From NCBI RefSeq assembly GCF_043195135.1, contig NZ_JBAFWP010000008.1: a DNA stretch of 64,000 nt, one strand, 5' to 3'. The notes beneath the pieces are model-generated. The model was not told the origin of the DNA and did no database searches. It saw only the letters and a program-made list of their open reading frames with translations. Positions within the stretch are counted from its first letter, which is position 1. The number at the start of each line of letters is the position of its first letter. Below are positions 16,933 through 28,288 of the stretch, piece after piece. Both the position numbers and the translations under genes were made by a program. This DNA comes from NCEH01 sp043195135. Its GTDB lineage: Bacteria > Pseudomonadota > Alphaproteobacteria > Rhizobiales > Xanthobacteraceae.

Positions 16933-17015
16933 GCGGGAGCGGACGGAGCAACGGCTCCGACGTCACCTGTTGCTTGCCCAAGGCGCGCCTTAGCCGGCGC
17001 GCCGTCCGCTCCCGC
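16933..17015. other. Long inverted repeat upstream of the GFA gene
   Basis: GCGGGAGCGGACGG (16933-16946) and CCGTCCGCTCCCGC (17002-17015) are perfect 14-bp reverse complements. Inside lie a small hairpin (CGGAG/CTCCG) and two copies of the palindrome GGCGCGCC. On RNA this would be a very stable stem with internal hairpins; it could be the 3' part of the RNA above, or a leader element of the GFA gene. Confidence 0.6.
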
Positions 17016-17123
17016 CGCCCTCCCCCTCGCGCCAGACCGGCGCGGGGATGAAGGCGCTGGAGGGCCTTGCCGTGCCGGCCCGGTGCGCCTTACCCTTGTA
17101 GGGATTCTGAGAGAGGGCGGAAA

Positions 17124-17510
17124 ATGCGTACGACCGGAGGCTGTTTGTGCGGCGGCGTGCGCTATGAGATCCACGGCGCGTTGGCTGATCCAACCGCCTG
17201 CCATTGTTCCCAATGCGCCCGCACCAGCGGCCATTTCGCCGCCATGGCCTGCTGCAAGAGCGAGGACCTGACTCTCGTCGCATCCGAGACCCTCACTTGG
17301 TTTCGCTCCTCCGACGCCGTCGCGCGGGGCTTCTGCGGGCGCTGCGGGGGAAACCTGTTCTGGCGGGCGGACCCCGGCGTCGAGACCTATGTGACCGCGG
17401 GAACGCTCGATCGGCCGACCGGCCGGAAGCTGGCCGGGCATATCTTTGTCGGGTCGAAATCGGATTATTACGAACTGGCCGATGGTCTGCCGCGCAAGGA
17501 CGAATGGTAG
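17124..17510 (+). CDS. GFA family (CENP-V/GFA zinc-binding) protein
   Basis: 128 residues with the full cysteine pattern of the GFA fold: Cys7 and Cys9 in GGCLCGGVRYE, CHCSQC at 26-31, and CGRCGG at 71-76. The family includes formaldehyde-activating enzyme and many proteins of unknown function, so a glutathione or aldehyde role is only possible. The gene follows a 700-bp stretch of structured, non-coding DNA. GAGAGGG lies upstream of ATG 17124. Confidence 0.85.
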   Translation: MRTTGGCLCGGVRYEIHGALADPTACHCSQCARTSGHFAAMACCKSEDLTLVASETLTWFRSSDAVARGFCGRCGGNLFWRADPGVETYVTAGTLDRPTGRKLAGHIFVGSKSDYYELADGLPRKDEW

Positions 17511-17550
17511 CCGGCAGGGCTGAACCCGGCGCCGTCGCCTATGCCGCCGC

Positions 17551-18903
17551 CTATTGGGACATGCTCGCGGCGCCCATGACGCCCAGCACCCGCAGCGCTT
17601 GCGTCGCCGCGCGCTCACCGGACAGCCAGGCGCCGTTGACCGTGCCCCAGAGCGTCTCGTGGGCATGTTCGCCCGCGAACATCAGCCGGCCGTTGACCAC
17701 CTCCGTGAAGGCGCGGCGCAGGTTGCCGCTGCCCGGCAAAGCGCAGGAGAAGGCGCCGAGCGCCAGCGGCTCCTTGGTCCAGCGGGTCTGGTGCACCTTG
17801 CCGACGCGCGCGGCGATATCGGCGCCGAACTCGCGCGTCAGCGCCTCCTTCAGGAAGGCGGCGCCGGAATTGGCCGGCCCGTCGGCCAATTCCTGGGCGA
17901 ACTTGCCGCCCACGTCCAGCATGTGCAGGCCGCTGCCGCCCATGCGGGCGATGAGCGCGAAAGTGCGCGTGTTGTCCGCTTTCACATGCACCGTCTCGTC
18001 GGGCGAGAGGCGCAGCGGATTGCCGGGCAGCTCGAAGGCGATATGGTCGTAGGCGCCGAGCGTGATGCGCTCCACCGCGCTGCGATAGCGCAGCGGCAGG
18101 CCCGGATTGACGCGGATCTTCCCCGCCAGCAGCAGGCTGGGCGGCACGGCGAGGATCACCGCCCGGCCGGAGAGCGTGCCCTTGTTGGTGGAAACCTGCA
18201 CCAGCCGCCCGCCCATGTCGACGCTGGCGGCGGCGGTCTCGAACCGCACCGAGAGGCCCTCGGCCATCTTGGCCACCAGCGCGCCATAGCCCTGGCGGCA
18301 GAACAGGTCCTCGCCCCGCTCCTCGGAGCGGGAGAAATCCACGCTCGACACCTGGTCGAGATCCTTGGCGCAGCTGAACGGGCCGGCGACAAAGGCGGCG
18401 CTCGGTCCCCATATGCCGAGGTCGGGCAGCACCCGCGAGGCCGCAAGGTCGCGCCCGGCGTCCCCGGCGGCGCCGATGGCGCGCTCGCCCCGCCGCACGG
18501 CCGAGACGAAATCCTCGTAATCGTTCTGCGAGGCTTCGCGGCCCTTGATGTAGAGCCGGGCGCCTTCCGGCGCGGCATAAAGATCGAAGCCCGCCTGCGC
18601 GCCGAGATCGGCAAGCGGATTGTTGTCGGGGGCGTGCAGCCAGTGGGCGCCGCGGTCGAACGGCACGCCGAACAGGCTGGTGTCGGTGAACGCCCGCCCG
18701 CCGACCCGCTTGCTCGCCTCGATCAGCGCATAGCTGCGCCCAGCGGCGGCGATCTTGCGGGCGGCGGAAATGCCGGCCGCCCCGGCGCCGATGATGACCA
18801 CATCCACCTGCCCGGAGGCCGGCACCTGCCCGAGCGCGCGGGCGGCGCCGAACGGCGCGGCGGCCAAGGCGGAGGCTCCGGCGATGAAAGCCCGGCGGGT
18901 CAT
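17551..18903 (-). CDS. Tat-exported flavin amine oxidase family protein
   Basis: About 450 residues. A twin-arginine signal (MTRRAFIAGASALAAA) precedes the FAD-binding motif VVIIGAGAAGISAA (about residues 35-48) and the RVGGRAFTD motif of the monoamine-oxidase superfamily; FAGEHAHETLWGTVNGA near the C-terminus is the second FAD-contact motif. It should oxidise an amine or related substrate in the periplasm. An in-frame GTG at 18930 would add nine residues; neither start has a clear ribosome site, and the ATG gives the more standard Tat signal. It converges with the GFA gene. Confidence 0.8.
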   Translation of the reverse strand: MTRRAFIAGASALAAAPFGAARALGQVPASGQVDVVIIGAGAAGISAARKIAAAGRSYALIEASKRVGGRAFTDTSLFGVPFDRGAHWLHAPDNNPLADLGAQAGFDLYAAPEGARLYIKGREASQNDYEDFVSAVRRGERAIGAAGDAGRDLAASRVLPDLGIWGPSAAFVAGPFSCAKDLDQVSSVDFSRSEERGEDLFCRQGYGALVAKMAEGLSVRFETAAASVDMGGRLVQVSTNKGTLSGRAVILAVPPSLLLAGKIRVNPGLPLRYRSAVERITLGAYDHIAFELPGNPLRLSPDETVHVKADNTRTFALIARMGGSGLHMLDVGGKFAQELADGPANSGAAFLKEALTREFGADIAARVGKVHQTRWTKEPLALGAFSCALPGSGNLRRAFTEVVNGRLMFAGEHAHETLWGTVNGAWLSGERAATQALRVLGVMGAASMSQ

Positions 18904-19048
18904 GGGGGAAGGGGGCGGTCTGCGTGTCACGATGCGGCGGACGCTAGCATGGCCGGGCGTCGCGCGCGACCGGGCCGGGCGGATGCGCCGCCGTCCCGGC
19001 GATCACATCTTGCACGCGGGGCGCGCCTGGGCGCGCGTTCCCGGCCGC

Positions 19049-19975
19049 TCAATTCTTGCGCTCGGCGACAAAGCGCGCCGCCTCCGAAAGGGTCGCGCCG
19101 CGCGCGCCGAAGGGGGCGAGGGCGCCTTGCGCCTCGGCCACCAGCTCGGCCAGAAGCGCGCGCGCCGCCTCCACCCCGAGGCTTGCGACCAGGGTCGCCT
19201 TGCCGGCGGTCACATCCTTGCCGGCGGTCTTGCCGAGGTCGGCGGTGCTGCCCTCGATGTCGAGAATGTCGTCGGCGATCTGGAATGCCGCCCCGAGCGC
19301 CCGGCCATAGGCGGCGAGCGCGCCGCGCTCCGCCTCGCTCGCGCCGCCGAGCAGCGCGCCCGCCTCCACCGAGACCGCGAGCAGCGCGCCGGTCTTCATG
19401 GCCTGGAGATCGCGAATCTCTTCCATGGACAGGGCGAGCGGCGTGCCGTCGGCGAACCGGCCCTCGGCGGCGAGGTCGAGCATCTGCCCGCCCACCATTC
19501 CGCCCATGCCCGCCGCCCGCGCCAGGGCGGACACAAGCGCGATGCGCACGCCGGCGTCGGGGTGGGCGTCCGCGCCCGCCAGCAGGTCGAAGGCGAGGGT
19601 GAGCAGCGCATCGCCGGCGAGGATCGCGGTCGCCTCGTCATAAGCGATGTGGACGGTCGGCCGCCCGCGCCGCAACACGTCATTGTCCATGGCCGGAAGA
19701 TCGTCATGGACCAGGGAATAGCAGTGCACGCATTCCACCGCCGCCGCCGCCGTCACCGCGGCTTCCGGGGCAAGGCCGAACAGGGCGGCGGTCTCCAGCA
19801 CCAGGAACGGGCGCAGGCGCTTGCCGCCGTCCAGGCTGCCGTGGCGGATCGCCTGCATCAGGCGCTGCGGGCGCAGCCGCTCCCCCGGCAGCGGAGAATC
19901 GGCGAGGGCGCGGTCCAGCCGCGCCTCGGTGAGGGCGGCCGCGGCTTCGAGGCGGGCGGGGAGGGACAGGGACAC
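19049..19975 (-). CDS. ispA: Farnesyl-diphosphate synthase-type polyprenyl synthetase
   Basis: 308 residues from GTG 19975, which has GAAGG eight bases upstream; the longer frame to 20128 would overlap the divergent mtgA start. Both aspartate motifs are present: DDLPAMD at 91-97 and DDILD at 235-239, along with GGKRLRP at 50-56 for substrate binding. The enzyme condenses IPP with DMAPP/GPP to farnesyl diphosphate, precursor of quinones, carotenoids, hopanoids and undecaprenyl phosphate. Chain length is inferred from overall similarity to IspA. A separate xseB or dxs gene, often next to ispA, is not present here. Confidence 0.88.
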   Translation of the reverse strand: MSLSLPARLEAAAALTEARLDRALADSPLPGERLRPQRLMQAIRHGSLDGGKRLRPFLVLETAALFGLAPEAAVTAAAAVECVHCYSLVHDDLPAMDNDVLRRGRPTVHIAYDEATAILAGDALLTLAFDLLAGADAHPDAGVRIALVSALARAAGMGGMVGGQMLDLAAEGRFADGTPLALSMEEIRDLQAMKTGALLAVSVEAGALLGGASEAERGALAAYGRALGAAFQIADDILDIEGSTADLGKTAGKDVTAGKATLVASLGVEAARALLAELVAEAQGALAPFGARGATLSEAARFVAERKN

Positions 19976-20126
19976 CGGGCGGGCCTTCGGGCTGGAGCGC
20001 GTCGGGGAAGCGCGGTTGACGCGCTCCTCCCGGTGCCCCAACCAGAGCGGGCGGTCAAGCCGCCTGCGGAACCGAAGCTCGACCTTCGCACTTCCCTTAC
20101 GATCTTCTCTCGCCCGCGGAGCGGCC

Positions 20127-20807
20127 ATGTCCCTGTTCAGGCGGTTCGTGATCCTCGTCCTGGTGCTGGCCCTCGTCCCGCTCGTCCTGTCGGTGCTCTA
20201 CAATGTGATCAACCCCGTTTCCACGCTGATGCTGGGCCGCTGGCTGACCGGGCAGAGGGTCGAACGCCTCTGGACCCCGATCGCGGACATGGCGCCGATC
20301 CTGCCGCGCACCGTGATCGCCTCGGAGGATGCGCGCTTCTGCCGGCACTGGGGCGTGGACATCACGGAGATCCAGGCCGCCATCGCCCGCGCCGACGACG
20401 AGATCGAGGAGGCGCGCGGCGCTTCCACCATTCCCATGCAGGTGGCGAAGAACCTGTTCCTGTGGCCCGGCCGCTCGTTCGTGCGCAAGGCGATGGAACT
20501 GCCGCTCGCGCTGTGGCTCGACCTTGTGCTGAGCAAAAGGCGGCTGATGGAAATCTATCTCAACATCGCCGAATGGGGGCCGGACGGGGAATTCGGGGTC
20601 GAGGCCGGGGCGCGCCGCGCGTTCGGCAAGGGCACCGCCAGTCTGACGTCGGAGCAGGCGGCCTTGCTGGCGGTGATGCTCCCCAATCCCCATCGGCGCG
20701 ATGCGGGCAAGCCCTCCACCGGCGTGCGGCGGCTCGCGGCGCGCCTGGAGGGGCGGGTCGTCTCGGAAGGTCCGGAAATCGTCTCCTGCCTCGGCCTGCG
20801 GGGCTGA
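20127..20807 (+). CDS. mtgA: Monofunctional biosynthetic peptidoglycan transglycosylase
   Basis: 226 residues. A single N-terminal membrane anchor (about 7-27) is followed by a GT51 domain with the catalytic Glu67 in TVIASEDARFCRHWG, then GASTIPMQVAKNLFLW and the KRRLMEIYLNIAEWG motif. It polymerises lipid II glycan chains at the outer face of the inner membrane without a transpeptidase domain. The start at 20127 gives the anchor; the upstream frame is the antisense of ispA. yciB follows 75 bp downstream. Confidence 0.92.
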   Translation: MSLFRRFVILVLVLALVPLVLSVLYNVINPVSTLMLGRWLTGQRVERLWTPIADMAPILPRTVIASEDARFCRHWGVDITEIQAAIARADDEIEEARGASTIPMQVAKNLFLWPGRSFVRKAMELPLALWLDLVLSKRRLMEIYLNIAEWGPDGEFGVEAGARRAFGKGTASLTSEQAALLAVMLPNPHRRDAGKPSTGVRRLAARLEGRVVSEGPEIVSCLGLRG

Positions 20808-20882
20808 GCTAGATGCGAAATCCGCCACCGGCCTTGATTGCGCCGCGCGGGCTCGGCAAAAGGGGGCCGAAAAGAGGATCAG

Positions 20883-21476
20883 ATGACCGAAAGCGCCGCA
20901 GCCGAAACCGCCGTTCACCCCAAGATGAAGCCGGGCCTCAAGCTCGCCCTGGAACTCGGTCCGCTGGTGCTGTTCTTCATCGGCAATGCCTATGGCGGCA
21001 TCTATGTGGCCACCGGCGTGTTCATGGTGGCGACGCTTGCCGCCCTCGCCGCCATGTGGGTGCTGGCGCGCCGCATCGCGGTGATGCCCCTGGTGTCGGC
21101 CGTGGTGGTGATGGTGTTCGGCACCCTGACCCTGGTGTTGCAGGATGACCATTTCATCAAGATGAAGCCGACCATGGTGAACGCGCTGTTCGGCGTTCTC
21201 CTGCTGGGCGGCCTCCTGCTGCGCAAGCCGCTGCTGCCTTATGTGCTGGACGGCATGGTGCGCCTCACCGACCAGGGCTGGCGCATCCTGACCTTGCGCT
21301 GGGGCCTGTTCTTCCTGGTGATGGCGGTGCTGAACGAGGTGGTGTGGCGCAATTTTTCCACCGACACCTGGGTGAATTTCAAAACCTTCGGCTATCTGCC
21401 GCTGACCTTCCTGTTCGCCTTCGCCCAGGCGCCGCTGATGGCGCGCTGCGAGGACAAGAGCGAACCGAAGGACTGA
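20883..21476 (+). CDS. yciB: YciB/IspZ family inner-membrane protein (septation protein A)
   Basis: 197 residues with five predicted membrane segments. The family hallmarks LGPLVLFFIGNAYGGIYVAT, the QDDHFIKMKPT segment and NEVVWRNFSTDTWVNFKTFG are all present. YciB proteins are polytopic proteins linked to cell division and envelope integrity; biochemical function is unsettled. AGAGGA lies five bases before ATG 20883. Proximity to mtgA is consistent with envelope growth. Confidence 0.92.
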   Translation: MTESAAAETAVHPKMKPGLKLALELGPLVLFFIGNAYGGIYVATGVFMVATLAALAAMWVLARRIAVMPLVSAVVVMVFGTLTLVLQDDHFIKMKPTMVNALFGVLLLGGLLLRKPLLPYVLDGMVRLTDQGWRILTLRWGLFFLVMAVLNEVVWRNFSTDTWVNFKTFGYLPLTFLFAFAQAPLMARCEDKSEPKD

Positions 21477-21485
21477 CCGCCCGGC

Positions 21486-22097
21486 TCAGTTCGACGTGCC
21501 GGAGAGCTTCGCCACCAGCGGCAGCAGGGTGGAGCGCACCGTCTCCTCGCTGAGCGGGCCGACGAATTTGTGGGCGATGGCCCCGTCCGGCCCCACCAGG
21601 AAGGTTTCGGGGACGCCGTACACCCCCCATTCGATGGCCACACGCCCGTTGGGATCGACCCCGACCGCCGCGAACGGCAGGCCATACTGGCCGAGAAAGC
21701 GCCGGGCGTTGTCGGGCGCATCCTTGTAATTGATGCCGATCACGCGCAGGCGCGCGTCCTTGGCGAGGCCCATCAGGAGCGGATGCTCCTCCCGGCAGGG
21801 CGCGCACCAGGATGCCCACACATTCACCAGCGTGACCTTCCCCTTGAACTGGGTGCCATCGATCCCCGGGACCGGGACGCCATCGGCCACCAGGCCCGGC
21901 AGCGGCGGCAAAGCGAGGGTGGGGGCCGGTCGGCCCACCAGGGCGGAGGGGATCTGCGAGGGATCGCCGGCGAACAGGCGCACCAGGAACAAGGCGGCGA
22001 GCAGGCCGAATGCCACCACCGGCAGCAGCACCAGCAGCGGCCGCCGGCGCTTCGCGGCCGGGGCGGCTTCCGGCGTCGGGACAGGCGTTTCGCTCAT
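21486..22097 (-). CDS. ccmG: Cytochrome c maturation thiol:disulfide oxidoreductase CcmG/DsbE
   Basis: 203 residues. An N-terminal anchor (about 20-41) leads to a periplasmic thioredoxin domain with WCAPC (Cys98, Cys101) and the cis-Pro-containing GVYGVPETFLV. CcmG keeps the CXXCH cysteines of apocytochrome c reduced for heme attachment. Its ATG overlaps the ccmD stop as ATGA, so it is the last gene of a ccmC-ccmD-ccmG unit. Confidence 0.93.
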   Translation of the reverse strand: MSETPVPTPEAAPAAKRRRPLLVLLPVVAFGLLAALFLVRLFAGDPSQIPSALVGRPAPTLALPPLPGLVADGVPVPGIDGTQFKGKVTLVNVWASWCAPCREEHPLLMGLAKDARLRVIGINYKDAPDNARRFLGQYGLPFAAVGVDPNGRVAIEWGVYGVPETFLVGPDGAIAHKFVGPLSEETVRSTLLPLVAKLSGTSN

Positions 22098-22255
22098 GGC
22101 CGGTTCCGTTCCGAACGGCGCCGCACGCCGCGCGCCTCGAGGTCCGCCAGGGCCCTGGCCTGGGCGCGATAATCGAGCACCAGCCACAGCGTCAGCACGC
22201 CGAGGCCGAGCCCGGCGGCGCCATAAGAGGCATAGATGAATAAGGCGTGCTGCAT
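22094..22255 (-). CDS. ccmD: Heme exporter protein CcmD
   Basis: 53 residues with one membrane helix (about 9-28) and a basic C-terminal tail rich in Arg, the standard CcmD shape. CcmD helps release holo-CcmE from CcmABC. The gene overlaps ccmC by four bases at its start and ccmG by four at its end (both ATGA), the expected tight coupling. Confidence 0.9.
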   Translation of the reverse strand: MQHALFIYASYGAAGLGLGVLTLWLVLDYRAQARALADLEARGVRRRSERNRP

Positions 22256-22986
22256 CAGGCGGTGGCCTCCGCCGCCGCGCGGGCTTCCAGCACCTGGACG
22301 CGCCGGCGCAGGATCTCGGTGCGCATGGCGATCATGTGCAGGGTCAGGAACAGCAGGGTGAAGCCGAGGGCACAGGTGAGCAGCGGCCAGAGCAGGCTGC
22401 CGTCGATGGTGGAGCCGCCCATGCGGAACACCGAGGCCGGTTGGTGCAGCGTGTTCCACCAATCCACGGAGAATTTGACGATCGGCACGTTGATGAAGCC
22501 GACCAGGGTGAGCACCGCCGCCGCCCGTCCGGCGCGGTTGGGCTCGTCGATGGCGGCGCGCAGGGCCATCAGGCCGAGATAGAGCAGGAACAGCACCAGC
22601 ACCGAGGTGAGGCGGGCGTCCCACACCCAATAGGTGCCCCACATGGGCCGCCCCCACAGGGCGCCGGTGAGCAGGCAGAGGAAGGTGAAGGTGGCGCCGA
22701 TGGGCGCCGCGGCCTTGTGCGCCACGTCCGCCAGCGGATGGCGCCAGACCAATATGCCGAGGGAGGAGGCCGCCAGCATGGAATAGCCGAACATGGAGAG
22801 CCATGCGAACGGCACGTGGATATACATGATCCGCACCGTCTCGCCCTGCTGGTAGTCCGGCGGGGCGAGGAAGGCGAGGGTGAAGCCGAGCGCCAGGGCG
22901 AGCGCCGCCGCCCCCGCCGTCCAGGGAATGAGCCGGGCGGAGAGGGAGAGGAAGCGGGTCGGATTGGCGAAGTCGAGAAGCGCCAT
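22255..22986 (-). CDS. ccmC: Heme exporter / heme-handling protein CcmC
   Basis: 243 residues and six predicted membrane helices. The tryptophan-rich periplasmic motif WGTYWVWDARLT, which presents heme to CcmE, is about residue 118-129, and conserved His residues flank it (MYIHVPFAW, WWNTLHQPAS). CcmC loads heme on to CcmE. Its start at 22986 is separated from ccmB by the CMD-family gene, unlike the usual contiguous ccmABCDG. Confidence 0.93.
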   Translation of the reverse strand: MALLDFANPTRFLSLSARLIPWTAGAAALALALGFTLAFLAPPDYQQGETVRIMYIHVPFAWLSMFGYSMLAASSLGILVWRHPLADVAHKAAAPIGATFTFLCLLTGALWGRPMWGTYWVWDARLTSVLVLFLLYLGLMALRAAIDEPNRAGRAAAVLTLVGFINVPIVKFSVDWWNTLHQPASVFRMGGSTIDGSLLWPLLTCALGFTLLFLTLHMIAMRTEILRRRVQVLEARAAAEATA

Positions 22987-23103
22987 GGCTGGCGTTCTAG
23001 ACCATCTCGCGACGGCAGGGGAGCGCCCCCGATGCGCGATTGTGTGAAACGGGGTGCGGCGGAATGAGCACGCCCGGCCGTCCCGGCTTTCCGATGCGGC
23101 GCG

Positions 23104-23670
23104 TCAGGCGCCGTCCGGCACCGGCACGTCGAAGCCGTTGAGAATGACCGAGACCAGGCAATAGAGCCCGACCAGATAGATCAGTTCGGCGGCGGCATAG
23201 TCGCCGAACGTGTCCACCGCCTGGCGGTACACTAGCTCCGGCAGGGTGCTCCCGCGCACCAGGGCGGAGGCGACGTCATAGGTCACGGCCTCCTCGCGGG
23301 TGAGGTCCACCGGGCGCTGGCCGGCGACGATGGTGGCGATCTTCTCGTCCGGCAGGCCGCGCGCCTCGGCCACCAGGATATGGGCGTAAAGCTCGTACGC
23401 CGAATGGAAATGCGCGCCCGTGACCAGGATCGCCACCTCGCGCACCGGCTTCGGCAAGGTGGGGCTGGAGGACATGGCCTTGGTCAGCTCCCACACCGGG
23501 CCGCCGAACTTGGGATAGCGCAGCCATGGGTTCCACGGGCCGATCAGCGCGCCATCGTCGGCGATCGCCTTGAAGCCCTTGAAGCTGGTCTCGATGCCGG
23601 CGCGCATGTCGTCATAGAGCGGGCGCTGCTCTTGGGAGAGGTCTGCCGGGGCGGTGAGGGGCACGCGCAT
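23104..23670 (-). CDS. Carboxymuconolactone decarboxylase family protein inside the ccm cluster
   Basis: 188 residues, an all-helical CMD/AhpD-like protein. The conserved VAILVTGAHFHSAYELYAHILVAEA-type helix pair (about 79-103) is present, but no cysteine pair of the AhpD kind is seen there, so a peroxidase role is unlikely. Substrate is unknown; members with this length occur in various degradative contexts. It lies between ccmC and ccmB on the same strand, with gaps of 117 and 110 bp, and has no evident link to cytochrome c maturation. Confidence 0.8.
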   Translation of the reverse strand: MRVPLTAPADLSQEQRPLYDDMRAGIETSFKGFKAIADDGALIGPWNPWLRYPKFGGPVWELTKAMSSSPTLPKPVREVAILVTGAHFHSAYELYAHILVAEARGLPDEKIATIVAGQRPVDLTREEAVTYDVASALVRGSTLPELVYRQAVDTFGDYAAAELIYLVGLYCLVSVILNGFDVPVPDGA

Positions 23671-23780
23671 GATTGAGGTCCCTTCGATGCTGGGGTTGCC
23701 GGAGTAACGCAACCGGCCGTCGCTGCGCCGCATCACGATCCCTTCAGCGCATGACGCTGTCGTGTCGCCCGGCGGCCGGT

Positions 23781-24452
23781 TCACCCGCGCGCGGTGCGCA
23801 GGGCCGCCGCCGCCGCGACCGGGCCGAGCACCAGCGCGAACAAGGCGAGCCCGAGCAGGATGCGGAACGGCGTGCCGAACGGCACCGGCCCGGTCACAGC
23901 GGCCCCGGTCGCCGAGACCGCGAAGATCAGCACCGGGATCGCCAGAGGCAGCACCAGGACCGCGATCAAGAGCCCGCCCCGGCGGAACGCGCCCGCGAAC
24001 GCCGCGCCGATCAGGCCGAGAGAGGTCACGGCCGGCGTTCCCACCAGCAGGGTCAGGGCCACCGCGCCGATGGCGGTCGGCTCCAGATTGAGCATGAGCG
24101 CCAGCACCGGCGCCGCCACCACCAGCGGCAGGCCGGTGGCGATCCAATGGGCGAGGCCCTTGGCGGCCGCGACCAGTTCCAGCGGCAAGGCGGAATGGGT
24201 GAGGGCGTCCAGCGAGCCATCCTCCACGTCCGCCGCGAACAGGCGCTCCAGGCCGATGAGGCTGGCCAGCAGCGCGCCGATCCACAGGATCGCCGGGCCG
24301 ATCCGCGCCAGCAGCACCATGTCCGGCCCGACCGCGAACGGCACGATGGTCACGACGGAGAGGAAGAACACGACGCCAAGCCCGGCCCCGCCGCCGGAGC
24401 GCAGGGCTAGCGTCATGTCGCGGCGCACCAGCGCGAAGAAGGCCGCCATCAT
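23781..24452 (-). CDS. ccmB: Heme exporter subunit CcmB
   Basis: 223 residues with six predicted membrane helices; the LERLFAADVEDGSLDAL segment between helices 1 and 3 is typical. CcmB is the permease partner of the ATPase CcmA. Two consecutive ATGs occur (24452 and 24449); the first overlaps the ccmA stop as ATGA and is preferred. Confidence 0.92.
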   Translation of the reverse strand: MMAAFFALVRRDMTLALRSGGGAGLGVVFFLSVVTIVPFAVGPDMVLLARIGPAILWIGALLASLIGLERLFAADVEDGSLDALTHSALPLELVAAAKGLAHWIATGLPLVVAAPVLALMLNLEPTAIGAVALTLLVGTPAVTSLGLIGAAFAGAFRRGGLLIAVLVLPLAIPVLIFAVSATGAAVTGPVPFGTPFRILLGLALFALVLGPVAAAAALRTARG

Positions 24453-25120
24453 GTCGCGGCGCCCAATCGCAGCGTGCCGACGCGCGGCCCGAGGTCCAGC
24501 GGCGCATGGGTGGCGGCGAGAATCAGGCCGCCCGAATCGAGATGATCGCGGCCGAGGGCGGCGAAGCGCGCCTGCGCGGCCGCGTCGAGCGCCGTGGTCG
24601 GCTCGTCGAGAATCCACAGGCGGCGGCGCGAGACCAGCAGGCGCGCGATGGCGAGGCGGCGCTTCTGCCCGGCGGAGAGGACGGCGGCGGGCAGGCGGCC
24701 GAGCCCCCCGAGCCCCACTTCCTCAAGCGCATCCGCCACCGGCAGGCCGGTCGCGCCGAGCATGGTGCGCCAGAAGGAAAGATTGTCGGCAACGCTCAAG
24801 GCGGCCTTCAGCGCATCGTCATGGCCCAGATAGTGCATCTCTTCCGTGTAAGGCCGCTCCGCTGCGCCCTCGGTCAAGGTGACGCGGCCGGATGTCGCGG
24901 CCAGGAGGCCGGCGACGATGCGCAGAAGGGAGGATTTGCCGGCGCCATTGCGCCCCACTACCACCAGGGCATGCCCCGCCCTTAGCTCAAAGTCGAGCTT
25001 GTCGAACAGCAGCCGCACGCCTCTTTGGCAGGCGAGGCCCCGGGCCTTCAGGACCGCGGCGGGGGTTTCCCCAGCGTGCGGGGCGGGACCCTGCGGGTGA
25101 ATTTCAGATGCATCGCACAT
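24449..25120 (-). CDS. ccmA: Heme ABC exporter ATP-binding protein CcmA
   Basis: 223 residues. Walker A GRNGAGKSS, the ABC signature LSAGQKRR and Walker B LWILDEPT are in order. With CcmB and CcmC it powers release of heme-loaded CcmE for cytochrome c assembly. First gene of the unit, divergent from acnA across a 141-bp gap; this ccmA-acnA arrangement is usual in Hyphomicrobiales. Confidence 0.93.
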   Translation of the reverse strand: MCDASEIHPQGPAPHAGETPAAVLKARGLACQRGVRLLFDKLDFELRAGHALVVVGRNGAGKSSLLRIVAGLLAATSGRVTLTEGAAERPYTEEMHYLGHDDALKAALSVADNLSFWRTMLGATGLPVADALEEVGLGGLGRLPAAVLSAGQKRRLAIARLLVSRRRLWILDEPTTALDAAAQARFAALGRDHLDSGGLILAATHAPLDLGPRVGTLRLGAAT

Positions 25121-25261
25121 TGAACGTTCTTATCGCATGACCGCCGTTTGAAATCGCTCTATAAAGCGGCTGAACCGCACCCCTAGGTGGCCCGGCACCT
25201 CCTTAGCCCGGTCATCCGGGCGTGTCGCGTCGGTCGATCATCGAACCGGAGAAAACGCGCC

Positions 25262-27964
<2,703 letters not shown>

Positions 27965-28052
27965 GGGCGCGCGGTCGCGGACGCTGGAGCCCAGGCTTCG
28001 GCGAGCCGCGGCGCCCGGCAGGATCGGGACGGAGGATCGGGACAGCGAAGAC

Positions 28053-28087
28053 AGCCGCCCGCGCACCCGCGCGGGCGGCTTTCGTTT
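28053..28087 (+). terminator. Terminator of acnA
   Basis: AGCCGCCCGCGC (28053-28064) pairs with GCGCGGGCGGCT (28069-28080), followed by TTCGTTT. Confidence 0.85.
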
Positions 28088-28288
28088 GCCGGGCCGGGCT
28101 TACGCACGGAGCTTGTGGTCGGGCCTTGTCTTGCGGCCTTGTGGTCCGGCCCTGTCCTGGGGGCTTGCGACGGGGGGCGCGGGCGGACGGCCGGCCCCGC
28201 CGCTCTCACCGCGAATTGACTGGCATCAAGGACGGGGCGCGCCTAAGCGTGTGCCATCAAGACTTCGCCATTAGCAGGTGCCGGTGCA

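Noticed and set aside
16732..17015. RNase P RNA, tmRNA or SRP RNA
   Set aside because: The conserved blocks of these RNAs (for example the GAGGAAAGTCC block, the tmRNA ends, the SRP tetraloop region) are not found here.
16770..17271. Small plus-strand frames between pheT and the GFA gene
   Set aside because: No ribosome site, Arg/Pro/Ala-rich translation, and they run through the structured inverted repeat and into the GFA gene in another frame.
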